A stretch of 64,000 bases of DNA from Mytilisepta virgata (taxonomy: Eukaryota > Mollusca > Bivalvia > Mytilida > Mytilidae), in the NCBI GenBank assembly GCA_028015205.1, contig CM051519.1, positions 80,001,539 to 80,065,538 of the forward strand, written 5' to 3'. Position 1 is the first letter of the stretch. The number at the start of each line of letters is the position of its first letter. This document shows, piece by piece, positions 1 through 10,016 of this stretch. The position numbers and the translations under genes were made by a program. The notes beneath the pieces are model-generated. The model was not told the DNA's origin. It saw nothing but the letters and a program-made list of their open reading frames with translations, and did no database searches.

Positions 1-360
1 AACAGTACAGATTGCAGTTATTGACAGAAAGCTTAGGACCTAAATAGTGTTGACAAAATAATAAGGTTGTCCAGCCAATAATTGTTTCATTATAAATATT
101 TCCAATGGATTTCATTTTGCAAGATTATAGGCTGTGTTTGTCTTGCAAAGGTGAAGTGCAATCAACCATAATAGTGCCATTTCTGCAGTACAAGTACACC
201 AGGTAATTTAATAAAAGTGTTATGATCTACATCAAGTTGTTTCTGTATTCGATTCTTTGGGAGGTATACGTGTATATATATATATATGTCCAGGACCAAT
301 GCAGCCACCCTGGAATCTAGGGCCGGTACAAAGACAACCAGTTCAGCTGTTAATAACACT
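1..360 (-). pseudogene. Edge of a decayed Penelope-like reverse transcriptase and short TA run
   Basis: Homologous to 47818-48240 in copy B, where it continues leftwards into a recognisable reverse transcriptase fragment on the minus strand. Copy A lacks about 53 bp relative to copy B (48004-48057). A short TA run near 272-288 is longer in copy B. No intact frame remains. Confidence 0.45.
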
Positions 361-548
361 ATATTATATTATATGTAATTATTTTGTATGAACCACAACA
401 TTGTACAATGAACAATAGTCAATATAGCCAAAAGTCCACAACTTTCAGCAAGATCTTTAATTCCACGCTCGCGAAAACAGTTCTTGAGTCGAGGATAAGC
501 TTTAATCTTGTTATTTCACCTTTCTGAATATCAGAAATTATTCGAAAT

Positions 549-1782
549 CACGGTGTAGAATGGTAACGGACTTATCGGGTTTTTTTCGGCGTTTCCGCAC
601 TAATCGGGTTCGGCAACGGACTTATCGTGCTTTGTTTCCAGACATTGTGTCACAAAAATGAACCAAATAGACGGAAAGAAGTCGTAAGTGTTTATTTTTA
701 TATGATCACGGAAGGCACCGATGATCTAAGTTTGCGAAATTTTCATTTTTCTTCGCTCCAACTCATGGTTTTTTCAAAGAGCTCCACACTAAACAGGACA
801 ACCGGCCGAACACTGTTATTAATGGTGGGGTTTCCGTTCAAATACGCAGTATATTAGAATGTGGACTTTTTGGGCTCCTTAATTTCATGCAAAATACATA
901 TTAGAACCACTTGTGTGCATTTAAAGACTACAAATATCACATATCAAAGCTTTTTCAAAATTCTTTGGCAGCGGACTAATCGGGTTTCAAAAAAACGACG
1001 TGTTTTTTGGCACCGAACTGTTGGGGTTTATTGAGCACAGGACTTATCGTGTTTTTTTAATTGTTTTACCAGGGTAAAAAGCAAAATTTTAGAATATCCT
1101 TCCTAGACGTCATAATTATTTGGACTAGAATGCTACCTGCTATGAGGACGAGATACTGATAGAATCCCACACATTTGTTTGTGGATTAATAAAGTATATT
1201 ATTGTGTGATTAATGTATAAAGAAAGAAGTGTTGAACAACACAGGAGGAGTAAACAGATAGACTGACATAGAAGATATGAGTCTTCTTATTCATTTTCGC
1301 ACAAAAAGTCCGATGCCAATAACACAAAAAGTCCGGTGACAAAAATTTTCCAAATTAACCATCATTTAAGACCTTAATAGTGCATGAAACAGTTCCGAAA
1401 GGGATAATGTCTACATTTAATGAATAATCACCAAAAATGTACTTGGAAAAGAAAACAGCATGCTTACAACACGCTTCAATTGGACATTTTTTCATGAAAA
1501 ATTTATGTTTCCAAGTTCAGGTACCACATTGGTGGAACCAATTTGAAATAAATCGTATCTTCCCATGAATATATGATTAGATATCCAACAAAATAAATAA
1601 TTTCCCCATTCCGTGACATTAAGCTGATTTAGAAATGTCTATGCTGCTTTAATACAAGTTGAAAGAAATAACTACTTACGCCAAATGTTGTCATCTAAAA
1701 ACGCGATAAGTCCGTTGCTGAACCCGATAAGTGCGGAAACGCCGAAAAAAACCCGATAAGTCCGTTACCATTCTACACCGTG
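549..1782. mobile_element. Transib-like non-autonomous DNA transposon, 1234 bp
   Basis: Both ends carry near-perfect terminal inverted repeats of about 80 bp starting CACGGTGTAGAATGG. The element is flanked on both sides by GAAAT (544-548 and 1783-1787). Copy B has a single GAAAT at the matching site (near 48436-48440), so insertion and the 5-bp target duplication are directly visible. A 5-bp duplication together with a CACNNTG terminus fits the Transib/RAG-like class by established family rules. The core motif GGACTTATCGGG recurs in the terminal and subterminal regions (near 970, 1045, 1310, 1335). No transposase is encoded; the 76-residue frame at 627-857 resembles nothing I know. The superfamily call is inference; the element boundaries are seen. 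Confidence 0.85.
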
Positions 1783-3482
1783 GAAATACACGTTTGCAAA
1801 ACAGAATAGATCCAGCTCCCGCGAGTGATATTAATTGCTACCGGGAAACTTGTGATATTAGTAAGTAAGTATATCGTCACAATAACGCGGAACAAACCAA
1901 AGGCAATAAGAACACACCAAAACAGCAATGCAAGGATAAATTGAACGAATTAACGGGGTATACATGTGCAAGATACATGTAATTAATGCCACACCTAAAA
2001 TGCATTTAATTATAAATAACTGGTTTATACGTGAAAAATTTAAATGCGTACAACAAATATGTAATAAACCTCTGCATATAAAAGTACAAGTAGTTACATC
2101 TACTGTAAGTAACGGAAGAAAGTGCTGAGGGGAAGTTTACGGATTGGTATAGTAGCTTCCCCGTCTGTTTATATATAAGCTTTTGGTTGTTGGATTTTTT
2201 GTATTGTATTCACAAAGATGAGATAAAAAGGAAATCTAGATATTTGTTATATGATAAATTTACATCTAATGGCGTTCATGTTTCATACTATGCTCTTTTT
2301 TTCTTTTTATGCTGCTGGTATCTATGAAATATACATGTATTTGTTTCAGCTGTCTCTTATCACGTTTTGTACTGCCTACTTATTCACGCAGTCTTATGAG
2401 TTTTTGTTTTCTGAAATATTACAATTCCAACAAAACTCCTAGGAGGATAGTTAATAAAAATTTCATTAATAGCTTGTTCAGTTAGGTCGAAGATTACTTC
2501 TTTAAGTCCATCTGTAATTTTGGCCTCACCGTCTTCCATCAAAACATCTGAGTTTACAAACTGTTAAAAGTATATTGATATATATTATTATTATTCGCAT
2601 ATAAATACATCAAATTCTTTCTATTCCTTCCAACCTTTTGATGATATTTTGACTTTCAAAAGATTTTGTGACTGATGACTGTTAATGAAGAAATGCGTAT
2701 TTAAAAGCACAATGTTTAAGCCTTTTCGGGGATTGAAGTCTGTTTTTTCTCCACAAATCTTACATTTCTGTTAACACTATAATACATGTATTTATTCCAG
2801 TTAATCAGTATTTCTTTGAAGAAAATAACATTAATCATTCTTCTATCCTACATGTATCAACACTCAAATTTATATTTGTTCAATATATCATTACCCTACA
2901 TAAGGTACATTTTTATACCTGTAACATGTGGTCCTTTTTATATTTCAAATAATTAGAGTGTCTGGCATTTGGAATGTAAAGTTTCAGTAAAACAAAATGA
3001 AAACGGAGTTTACTCTAACGAAATTCAATAGTCTGATAGCTCATCAAAGAATTTGACATCCGCGTTGAACGACTCACTACAGCTTTCAGATAAAGATCAC
3101 TCGAAAGATCTTTGTTTTGAGTCAATTTTGATTAGCTATTACAGATGCCAGCGAACAATGAGTCTAGCAAAACTATTAATGCATCAATGTTTTCCGTTTT
3201 TGTATAATAAATGACCAATAAAAAGCCTCTATTATGTTTCCGCAACACGCTGATTTGAAAGGTTTCACAATCGGATTTCAGCTTGTATTGTGACTAGTAC
3301 AATCCATTGAATGTCAAACCAAAAACATTAAAATTGGTATTTGCTGCTTCTCTGCCAAGTATGCATTATACAAGTGTCAGTAAAATGTGTCCCAGTGGGG
3401 AGGCATGTCTTCTTCGAGAGCTAACACGTAAAAAATCCGGCTCAGCATGTAGGTCTTGTTCAAAACAGTTCATATCACATTA
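1783..3482. other. 3' flank of the LRR gene, no gene recognised
   Basis: AT-rich sequence conserved in copy B at about 49611-51319, where an additional segment of about 160 bp (50283-50443) is inserted. Short frames such as 2251-2442 are copied with the duplication but look like chance frames in T-rich DNA. It would hold the 3' UTR and polyadenylation site of the minus-strand gene; I could not fix a poly(A) signal. Confidence 0.5.
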
Positions 3483-3519
3483 TCAGGTTCTCGTCTTGAT
3501 ATGGATGTGATAATAGCCA
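3483..3519 (-). CDS. LRR gene, candidate last coding exon
   Basis: After an AG acceptor at 3520-3521 the frame continues in phase 2 for about 12 codons to a TGA at 3483-3485. Copy B keeps both the AG and the frame (51320-51356). The pyrimidine tract is weak, and another acceptor a few bases inside would give a different short tail ending REPDNVI. Treat as a placeholder for the C-terminus. Confidence 0.27.
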
Positions 3520-3593
3520 CTGCACCTTAAACAATAATCTATCTATCCATCCATCAACTATGTCACAATTTTCCTTGTGTATTTCATGTTTAC

Positions 3594-3625
3594 CTTTTAT
3601 TAGCACAATTTTCTTTGACAGATAT
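3594..3625 (-). CDS. LRR gene, cytoplasmic mini-exon
   Basis: A 32-bp exon encoding ISVKENCANK, entered in phase 0 and left in phase 2. Acceptor TAG and donor GTAAAC are intact. The exon body is identical in copy B (51431-51462), whereas surrounding intron bases differ, which supports it. It follows the membrane exon in the right phase. Confidence 0.5.
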
Positions 3626-3722
3626 CTAATATCAACATGTTGAATTGTATTAATATTATTGGTTTGCATGTAGGCACTGTATATTCTTTGTTAACTTTTA
3701 TGTTATACATATACTTATGTAC

Positions 3723-3832
3723 CTCAGGTCTAACTTTGTTGGGACAATATCCCATCAATTCAACCAGCTGTTGTACGGTCACCAAACTGACTATGATACA
3801 CACAATAACACCGATAATAGTTACAATAACTC
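3723..3832 (-). CDS. LRR gene, transmembrane exon
   Basis: A 110-bp exon with acceptor ATTCCATAG and donor GAG/GTACATAAG. It encodes about 36 residues: a hydrophobic helix of roughly 17 residues (VIVTIIGVIVCIIVSLV) followed by a polar segment ending YCPNKVRPE, as expected for a single-pass type I protein with a short cytoplasmic tail. It is entered in phase 1, matching the stalk exons, and left in phase 0. Copy B has the same exon at 51563-51672 with three base changes, all amino-acid changing (a Cys to Tyr in the helix and a Val to Gly after it). The long plus-strand frame over this exon (3717-3986) is an antisense shadow. Confidence 0.75.
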
Positions 3833-4213
3833 CTATGGAATACATGAAATCATTTTTAAGTACCAATATTTAAACTTTTTTGAATTATCATTTCTGAAAG
3901 ACAAATACTGTAAAGATACGTATACGGTTACATTATCTGCGATCTCAGAAACAGAACATATTCTCAAGATAAATACCCATGTTTAACTACAGGTTATCAC
4001 GATAGTCTAAAATTACATTGTTTATTATAATCTGGCATACCTTTCACTCGATTCATTATATATTGGAAGTTAAAGTTTTCATTGTCTGCTGAAAAACTTA
4101 ACAAAGAAATTTGAGGTCAAGACTTTAACAAGTCAAAAGATACGGACACTATAATTAGTTTCGCATGTACAATCATGTTCTTTACCTGCAGAGACTAAAT
4201 AAATTACGCTTAC
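3833..4213 (-). other. Intron between stalk and membrane exons
   Basis: 381 bp, AT-rich, conserved in copy B at 51673-52053. A second donor-like site (CAG/GTAAAG at 4184-4190) lies just past the stalk exon; reading through to it keeps the frame, so an alternative splice is conceivable. Confidence 0.45.
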
Positions 4214-4264
4214 CCTCAGAAGTTGATCCAGTTGTCTCATTCATTTCGTACATCTCGGATTTTG
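4214..4264 (-). CDS. LRR gene, stalk exon 3 (51 bp)
   Basis: Acceptor TTACATGTAG and donor GG/GTAAGCG enclose 51 bp with phase 1 at both ends. It encodes AKSEMYEMNETTGSTSE, acidic and rich in Ser/Thr, fitting an extracellular stalk directly before the membrane helix. It has the same length and phase as exons at 7921 and 8954, so these are probably relatives by exon duplication. Copy B (52054-52104) has two changes, both amino-acid changing (Thr to Ser, Ser to Pro). Confidence 0.7.
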
Positions 4265-5213
4265 CTACATGTAAAACATAAGAAGTCAGGTTTTGAGTAG
4301 AAATACATGTTTTATGCTCAAGCTAGTCGTATCAAAATGAAATGCAGGGAAAGATAATGTAGTCATGAATTTTCAACTTTTCTCAGTTAAGTTTTCTATG
4401 TAAATTTGTATATCTTTAATAAGGCCAAAGCATTTTTTTCAATTTTTTTTACATATAAGATTCTACATAAGAACCAGAATTAGGGCCCATTGATATTCCG
4501 ATTTCCTGGTTTTACAGCCAAAATGTCTTCTTTAAAGTATTAGTTTCATATATAAGCAGTCTTATCAGTTGCTTGAATCGTCAAACTATTTTGAGATACC
4601 AAGAGCACCAAGATTGCTATAAAACAGGCAATGTCCAATAGAAAAATAGCATAAATGACAAGACAGAAAGTTGCAAAATTACTGAACTAAACTCATACGA
4701 TACAATGATGATCTTAATCTTAGACATAAAGTTTAATAAAATCTGTTTACTTTAATATATGGTTGCTAGGTACTTTTCCCAAAATATAAATTTCTGAGAG
4801 TCTTGCAGGATAATTACAAATTTACCAAAGATGGAATTGCAATGTTTGAAATACAGATGTTCAAAGCAATTACTCTTTCAAATCTGACAGCTTAACCATG
4901 TGGTTGTTAGGTAATTTTCCCATAAATTAAAGGTCTAACAGTCTTCTGGGATATTAACCAATGACCAAATTCAATCTTAGAAAAACAACTGCTTAAAAGA
5001 ATTTATAGTTCACAGTTGTTTTATTAATATATTATTATTGCTAGGTATTTTTTTCCCAAAGTGTAAGAGTCTTACATGATATTAACCAAAGATGGAATTG
5101 CAAGATTTGACATTCAATTATTTCAAGCAATTGCTATTTCAAACAAGACTATTATGGTTGCTAGGTACATTTGTACTTTTCCCATAAGTAAAAGGTCAAT
5201 TCGTCCAAACAAT
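4265..5213 (-). other. Intron sequence, diverged internal tandem units
   Basis: Contains several degenerate repeats of a segment reading roughly TATGGTTGCTAGGTA followed by TTTCCCA and AAGAGTCTT (about 4757-5200, again near 5908). No exon recognised. Copy B equivalent 52105-53109; it has about 60 bp near 53040-53100 that are missing here. Confidence 0.5.
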
Positions 5214-5903
5214 TGCAGACTTGTCTGACATGATTATTCATTGATTCGTTACTGAAATTGCCAGTATTTAGTAAAATTCAAAAATAATAGAAATACTAAG
5301 GGTTCATTCCTTGTATTGCACATGGTAGATCTCCTTATTCGAAATTTGGCTTCCTATTCCGGTATTTTTGGTTCAGTACTTCTTGTTTAATATAAGTTTG
5401 GTTTTTGGTCTTCCAAATGTTTCGGTTTTAATGCTGCTGATGAGAGGTAACTCCATGAAATGCGTCGTATACAGCAAAGTACAAATTTACTATATCTAAT
5501 ATTAGTATCTTTGGATTTTTAGTTTGAAACTCCTGGGATGATGCCTCTGATGGTGGATGCTAGGTCCCCGAGGATATTCGCCAACCCAGTCGTCAGACTT
5601 GTCTGACATGATTATTCTTTGATGTGTTACAGAAATTACCAGTATTTAGTAAAATTCAAAAATAATAGAAATACTAAGGGTTCATTCCTTGTATTGCACA
5701 TGGTAGATCTCCTTAATTGAAATTTGGCTTCCTATTTCGGTATTTTTGGTTGCGTACTTCTTTTTTAATATAAGTTTGGTTTTTGGTCTTCAAAATGTTT
5801 CGGTTTTAATGCTGCTGATGAGCGGTAACTCCTTCAAATGCTTCGTATACAGCATAGTACAAATTGACTATATCTAATATTAGTATCTTTGGGTTGTTAT
5901 TTT
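5214..5903. repeat. Two tandem copies of a dispersed repeat (family R1)
   Basis: Two similar monomers, about 5214-5595 and 5596-5903, sharing GCACATGGTAGATCTCC, GCTGCTGATGAG and the ending CTAATATTAGTATCTTTGG. The same family occurs at about 31900-32152, 40332-40680, 46396-46818 and, by duplication, 53110-53790. No coding capacity; a non-autonomous element of unassigned class. Confidence 0.8.
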
Positions 5904-6609
5904 TAATATATGGTTGCTAGGAACATTTCCCAAACATTAAAGTTGTAAGAGTCCTCCAAGATAGATCTTTTCACCAAAGATGGAACTGTTACGTTTGAAA
6001 TCCAATTGGTTACTTTAATGTATGGTTGCACGGTAATTTCATTAAAATGTTATTAAATTGAGATATAGATGTGAAAGCTATTACAAAATGTATCATACTT
6101 ATTTTTAATGTTTCAAGGGGTGTAACTCTTAACAAATCCGTCGACGCTTGTTTTTTTTATAACTTGTTAGACAGAATGATGAAATTAGTCTGACATATAT
6201 TTCATTAAATCTTTTGAGAATGAAGGCATGGTAGCGCTGACAAAGTAAATTTTCCATATTTTCCTGCTCAAAAGGGAGGAACTATTAGAAAATCCGTCAT
6301 TGTTGATTTTTTAACCTGTTTGAACGAATGCTGATATAATCTGTTGAGAAATGTAGACGTGAGAACGGTTAAGTGTGACAGACGGTGCTACATACGGACG
6401 GACGTCACCTCTTCATATTCTCCGGTCCGCGTTGCGGCGGGGGCAAATATAGTGCGATGTATAATTTGTAAAAATACAACTTTTCGACAAGCAGGTATGA
6501 AGCCTTAGCTAGTTTTACAGATATACGAGCACATTCTTACCCTGCCATCTAAAGTGTGTAAAGTCTAACTAAAATTTTGCAGTTCTAGTAAGCGGTCACC
6601 TTGTTGGTA
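5904..6609 (-). other. Intron sequence, no feature recognised
   Basis: AT-rich, conserved in copy B (about 53791-54500). Includes a GC-richer stretch near 6380-6450 (GACGGACGTCACC, GTTGCGGCGGGGG). No exon with matching phase found. Confidence 0.4.
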
Positions 6610-6890
6610 ATCATACTATATTGGCTTTTATAGTATGTTTTATGCACCAGTTTCAATATAGACAAGGCAGATGTTTGGGTACCCATAATACCGGCTTAAC
6701 CCCACCACTGTGCAGTGTCTCTCTGTTGTGTTTGCGTGTTGTGCTCATATGTAATATTTTTGTCCAGGGTTCGTTCTGTTGGTTAACGTTGATTGATATT
6801 CTACAGGAATGTCATCGTCGACCTTTCCTGTTATTCATTTTGTTTTTTATTTCAGATATCAAGACTGTACAGATAACATGAGTTAGCTCT
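6610..6890 (+). repeat. Dispersed repeat related to 16315-16445
   Basis: Shares the stretch around TTTTTGTCC, GTTCTGTTGG, CGTTGATTGAT and CCTGTTATTCATTTTGTT with 16315-16445, and both are present again in copy B (about 54500-54780 and 61380-61510). The 86-residue frame over it is not a recognised protein. Confidence 0.55.
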
Positions 6891-7920
6891 ATATATTACG
6901 CAAAAAACACTGCAGGTTTGGTTCTCTTTAATTTAAGTCAATGTAATTTTAGCGTAGAAATATTCAGCACCACTTTCAAAATGGCCGCGGTCTAAATTGA
7001 AAAAATCGGAAAAAAATCCTACTTGGGTACAAATTGGGCCAAGGGTGTCAATGGGAGGGGCGGAAATTTGTTACAAATATATGTTGTGCATAACAATCAG
7101 TACAATTGGCATATCAAGATTTAATTTCACATGTACTTTTTTATATGAGGTGCATAATTGCCCCTAATGCTAATCTTTCACGACTATATAAGAACCAAAA
7201 TCCTTGAATTTCTAACATTTGAATACTTAGGTCATTTATATATTAAAAATGCACTTTATACGTTTACATTTGTACTTATGCAACACCTGATATCATTTCT
7301 AGTTTTAAAACAGTTCTGTCTTCCGTGTGGTTTCTGAACTTAATAATTTATAATATGTTGGTAAGGATTTTGTTAACATCAGTTTTGTGCTTTCGGTGAT
7401 CTTCCAGGTAACTGCATGAATTTCACATTTTAATAATAAAAAAACATCCTACATGTATGTTAAACTCAGCTTATACTGTATAAAAATAACTACCAAAATT
7501 TATGAAAATAGATAAACAAATAAGGTCGGAGGTCTTAATAGCAGTGCAATATTGAAATCAAAATAATAACGATTCCTAAAAATTATAAACAATTGTAAGA
7601 TTCCACTTCCAGTATCTTAAAGACTGAGCTGTCATCGTACTTGTAAGAAATCATTAACAAAAATATGTATATACAGTAAGTCTTTTCATTGATATTTCAC
7701 ATAGCTAGTGTTTTGAAATATCAATTTTATTAGTATTGTGGGATCAATGTATACCTTCCAGATAAAAAGAATGTCGAGATAGTACGTCATGAAAAAATAC
7801 AACCTAAGGTCTTTTAATACAAACCAATATAATTTTGAAGCGGTAAGAGACAATTTAAAAAAAAAAGTTTGATAGAACCTGAAATTATAGTAGTAAAGCT
7901 TTATAAACCAAAACTTCTAC
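6891..7920 (-). other. Intron sequence, no exon recognised
   Basis: AT-rich and conserved in copy B. About 110-125 bp near 7686-7800 are absent from copy B (junction near 55596). Confidence 0.4.
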
Positions 7921-7971
7921 CTGTATCCTTTGTCGTACTTTCAGGTATTATCGAGTCGCTTTCTGTAGAAA
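7921..7971 (-). CDS. LRR gene, stalk exon 2 (51 bp)
   Basis: Acceptor TTTTTCAG and donor CAG/GTAGAAG enclose 51 bp, phase 1 at both ends, encoding VSTESDSIIPESTTKDT: Ser/Thr-rich with acidic residues. Strongly similar to the exon at 8954-9004 (shared STESD and ESTT). Copy B (55714-55764) is identical. Confidence 0.75.
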
Positions 7972-8953
7972 CTGAAAAATAAAAACTATAATAAAATAAA
8001 AGTTATTATATATATGTGATGTATGACAACATTCAGTACTGATAATATCCTCCAACATCAATGTCTCCTATAGTTTCTATATTTCAAAATAATTGATAAT
8101 TAATGTATAAACAACAGGAAAAATACACAGAAGCTAAAGATCTGGGATAGTACTTTTGGAAAATGTACGGTTCATTTGATTTTGATTTGTAAAAAAAATT
8201 GTTTATGATTGTTTGCCTCGATAAAAGTTTCCTCAAATTTTCTTCTCAGCTTTTCCTGTATAACAAAGTACCAAAAAAATATTGAAAAGAAATCAATTAA
8301 TAACATGAATAACTTCAAAGCTCTTATTCCCTATAAAATATTGAAAAACAAATTAGCAAAGATTCTTAAAATTATAAACAATTAACAGATAACACTTGCA
8401 GTATCAAAAAGGCTGTACAGAGAGTATCTTAAAGTGCATCAATTTTATATTTTGGTATTTTCTGATACGTTTTATTAAAGAATGAACAGTCATAATATTT
8501 AAAAAAGTTATTGACAAAGCTTGCAATTCTTTTCATTGATAATATATATTATCGAATAGACTGAAAACAAAATTGCTGTCAATCCTTATAATTTAATTCC
8601 AACGGTTGTTTTGACGTCTAAAACGTCGGGATTCCCTTTAATGACGACACAGTAGAAACGAAAATTTAGTCTATGACATGATGGACAAAAAAAATTCGAC
8701 CAATGAAATGACACCTTACATTCAATATTATATTATATAGATTTAGTATACATATGAATAAATGTACAAGCAGTTCAAGGTAGTATTGTGGGACCAATAC
8801 ATAGACACCAAGAATGCCGAGATCACCAGAGTAAGTCACGAAAACGCATTCTTAGTTCTTTTTAATTCAAACCAAGCAGTAGAATACGATTTTATAAAAG
8901 GATGATATTAGCTTAACGTGTATTAGTAAAGCTATGTATAAAAAAGTTATACC
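7972..8953 (-). other. Intron between stalk exons 1 and 2
   Basis: About 980 bp of AT-rich sequence; nothing recognised. Its exon-proximal flanks resemble those of the neighbouring stalk intron, in line with an exon duplication. Confidence 0.4.
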
Positions 8954-9004
8954 TCTGGTGATGGTCGTACTTTCAGATGATATCAGGTCGCTTTCCGTGG
9001 AAAC
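8954..9004 (-). CDS. LRR gene, stalk exon 1 (51 bp)
   Basis: Acceptor TTTTCCAG and donor GAG/GTATAAC enclose 51 bp, phase 1 at both ends, encoding VSTESDLISSESTTITR. Same length and phase as 7921-7971 and 4214-4264. Copy B (56739-56789) differs by one base, changing Arg to Gly. Because exon length is a multiple of three and phases match, it can be skipped or repeated without a frameshift, which would change stalk length. Confidence 0.75.
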
Positions 9005-9861
9005 TGGAAAATGAAAACTATAATAATGGATGGCTTACTGTTAAACGTCCAGTGGCAATTATTTAATTTCATCTCAGAACGAGAAAATGTTGATTTGAAT
9101 ATGAATCATGCTTTGTAATAGGCCCACACCCTGAGACAGAATGTTAACGTTCTAGCTCACGAAGTAAAAGTCCGCAGGAAGATATATCACCCCACCTAGA
9201 CACATTATACCGACTCCAAGCCGAACAGGCCTTTACTCTTACCCCTAAAAGCCGTGTGGTTTACCATGAGGCAGCATACTAAATAAGATATTAAAATACT
9301 GAAAAAAATTAGCAAAGATTCTTAAAAACAATGATTCCACTTTAAGTGTCACAGAGACTAAGCAGCCATAGTATTTTAAAGACACCGTTAACAAAACTAA
9401 TTTTTTTATTGTTGTTTCTACATGTAAACGATACTTTGTTTAATCCCACCATTTTACACTTTGTCGTAAACAATACAATTTCTGTGGACCAGCATCCCAC
9501 GGAAGGTCTTTAATGTTTGCTGTCTAGGTTTCCCTCAGGCAAGAATTCATATCAATAATTTCTATATTGCGTTACCGCGTAACCAATTTTTTTTCTAATT
9601 ATAAATATGACATTTCCGACAATACTTTGTTTTATACACCAAGAAAAAATCACCCGCTCGTGTTTCAAGTAGACAAATAGTTCATTTATCAGTAGATGTA
9701 ATATATTTAACTTCATTTTTTCGTTTGCCTTAAGAAATGTACCTGTTATAGTCATATTCACGAAAAATTACTTAACCCAAGGCTGTTGGCGCTTACTTTC
9801 AATGACTACCGGGGGCCCTTGACGAGAGGGCCGATATTTGTGTAACTGAACCGTAACAAAC
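9005..9861 (-). other. Intron, no feature recognised
   Basis: About 860 bp, AT-rich, conserved in copy B (56790-57646). Confidence 0.4.
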
Positions 9862-10016
9862 CTTGAATCTTAGAATCTGTACAATTATCAATGAAGTTCA
9901 TCCAATCATCTAAATTTATAGAAGAAGGATATAGTTTTACAGTTGGTCTTGTAGAATTAATATATTCTTGTAGTGATATTGTACCAGGAGAACAAACAAA
10001 AAGTGCATCCATATTC
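9862..10016 (-). CDS. LRR gene, C-terminal cap exon
   Basis: 155 bp with acceptor TTTTAATTGCAG and donor CAAG/GTTTGT; entered in phase 2 and left in phase 1. It encodes about 52 residues with two Cys (LFVCSP and DNCTDSK), Trp in LDDWMNF and an N-glycosylation sequon (NST), the composition expected of a cap following the last LRR, although it is not a canonical four-Cys LRRCT. It continues the frame from the 11830 exon. In copy B (57647-57801) only three bases differ and all change the protein (Leu to Pro, Tyr to Trp). Confidence 0.8.

Noticed and set aside
3307..3510. 67-codon frame with Cys residues, conserved in copy B at 51144-51347
   Set aside because: Copied with the duplication, overlaps the predicted 3' end of the minus-strand gene, matches no family, and has no splice context.
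3717..3986. 89-codon plus-strand frame conserved in both copies (also 51557-51826)
   Set aside because: It is antisense to the transmembrane exon and the neighbouring intron; conservation comes from the duplication and the exon on the other strand.
4184..4264. Longer version of stalk exon 3 using the downstream donor
   Set aside because: It would leave in phase 2, which does not fit the membrane exon's phase-1 start; kept only as a possible alternative splice.
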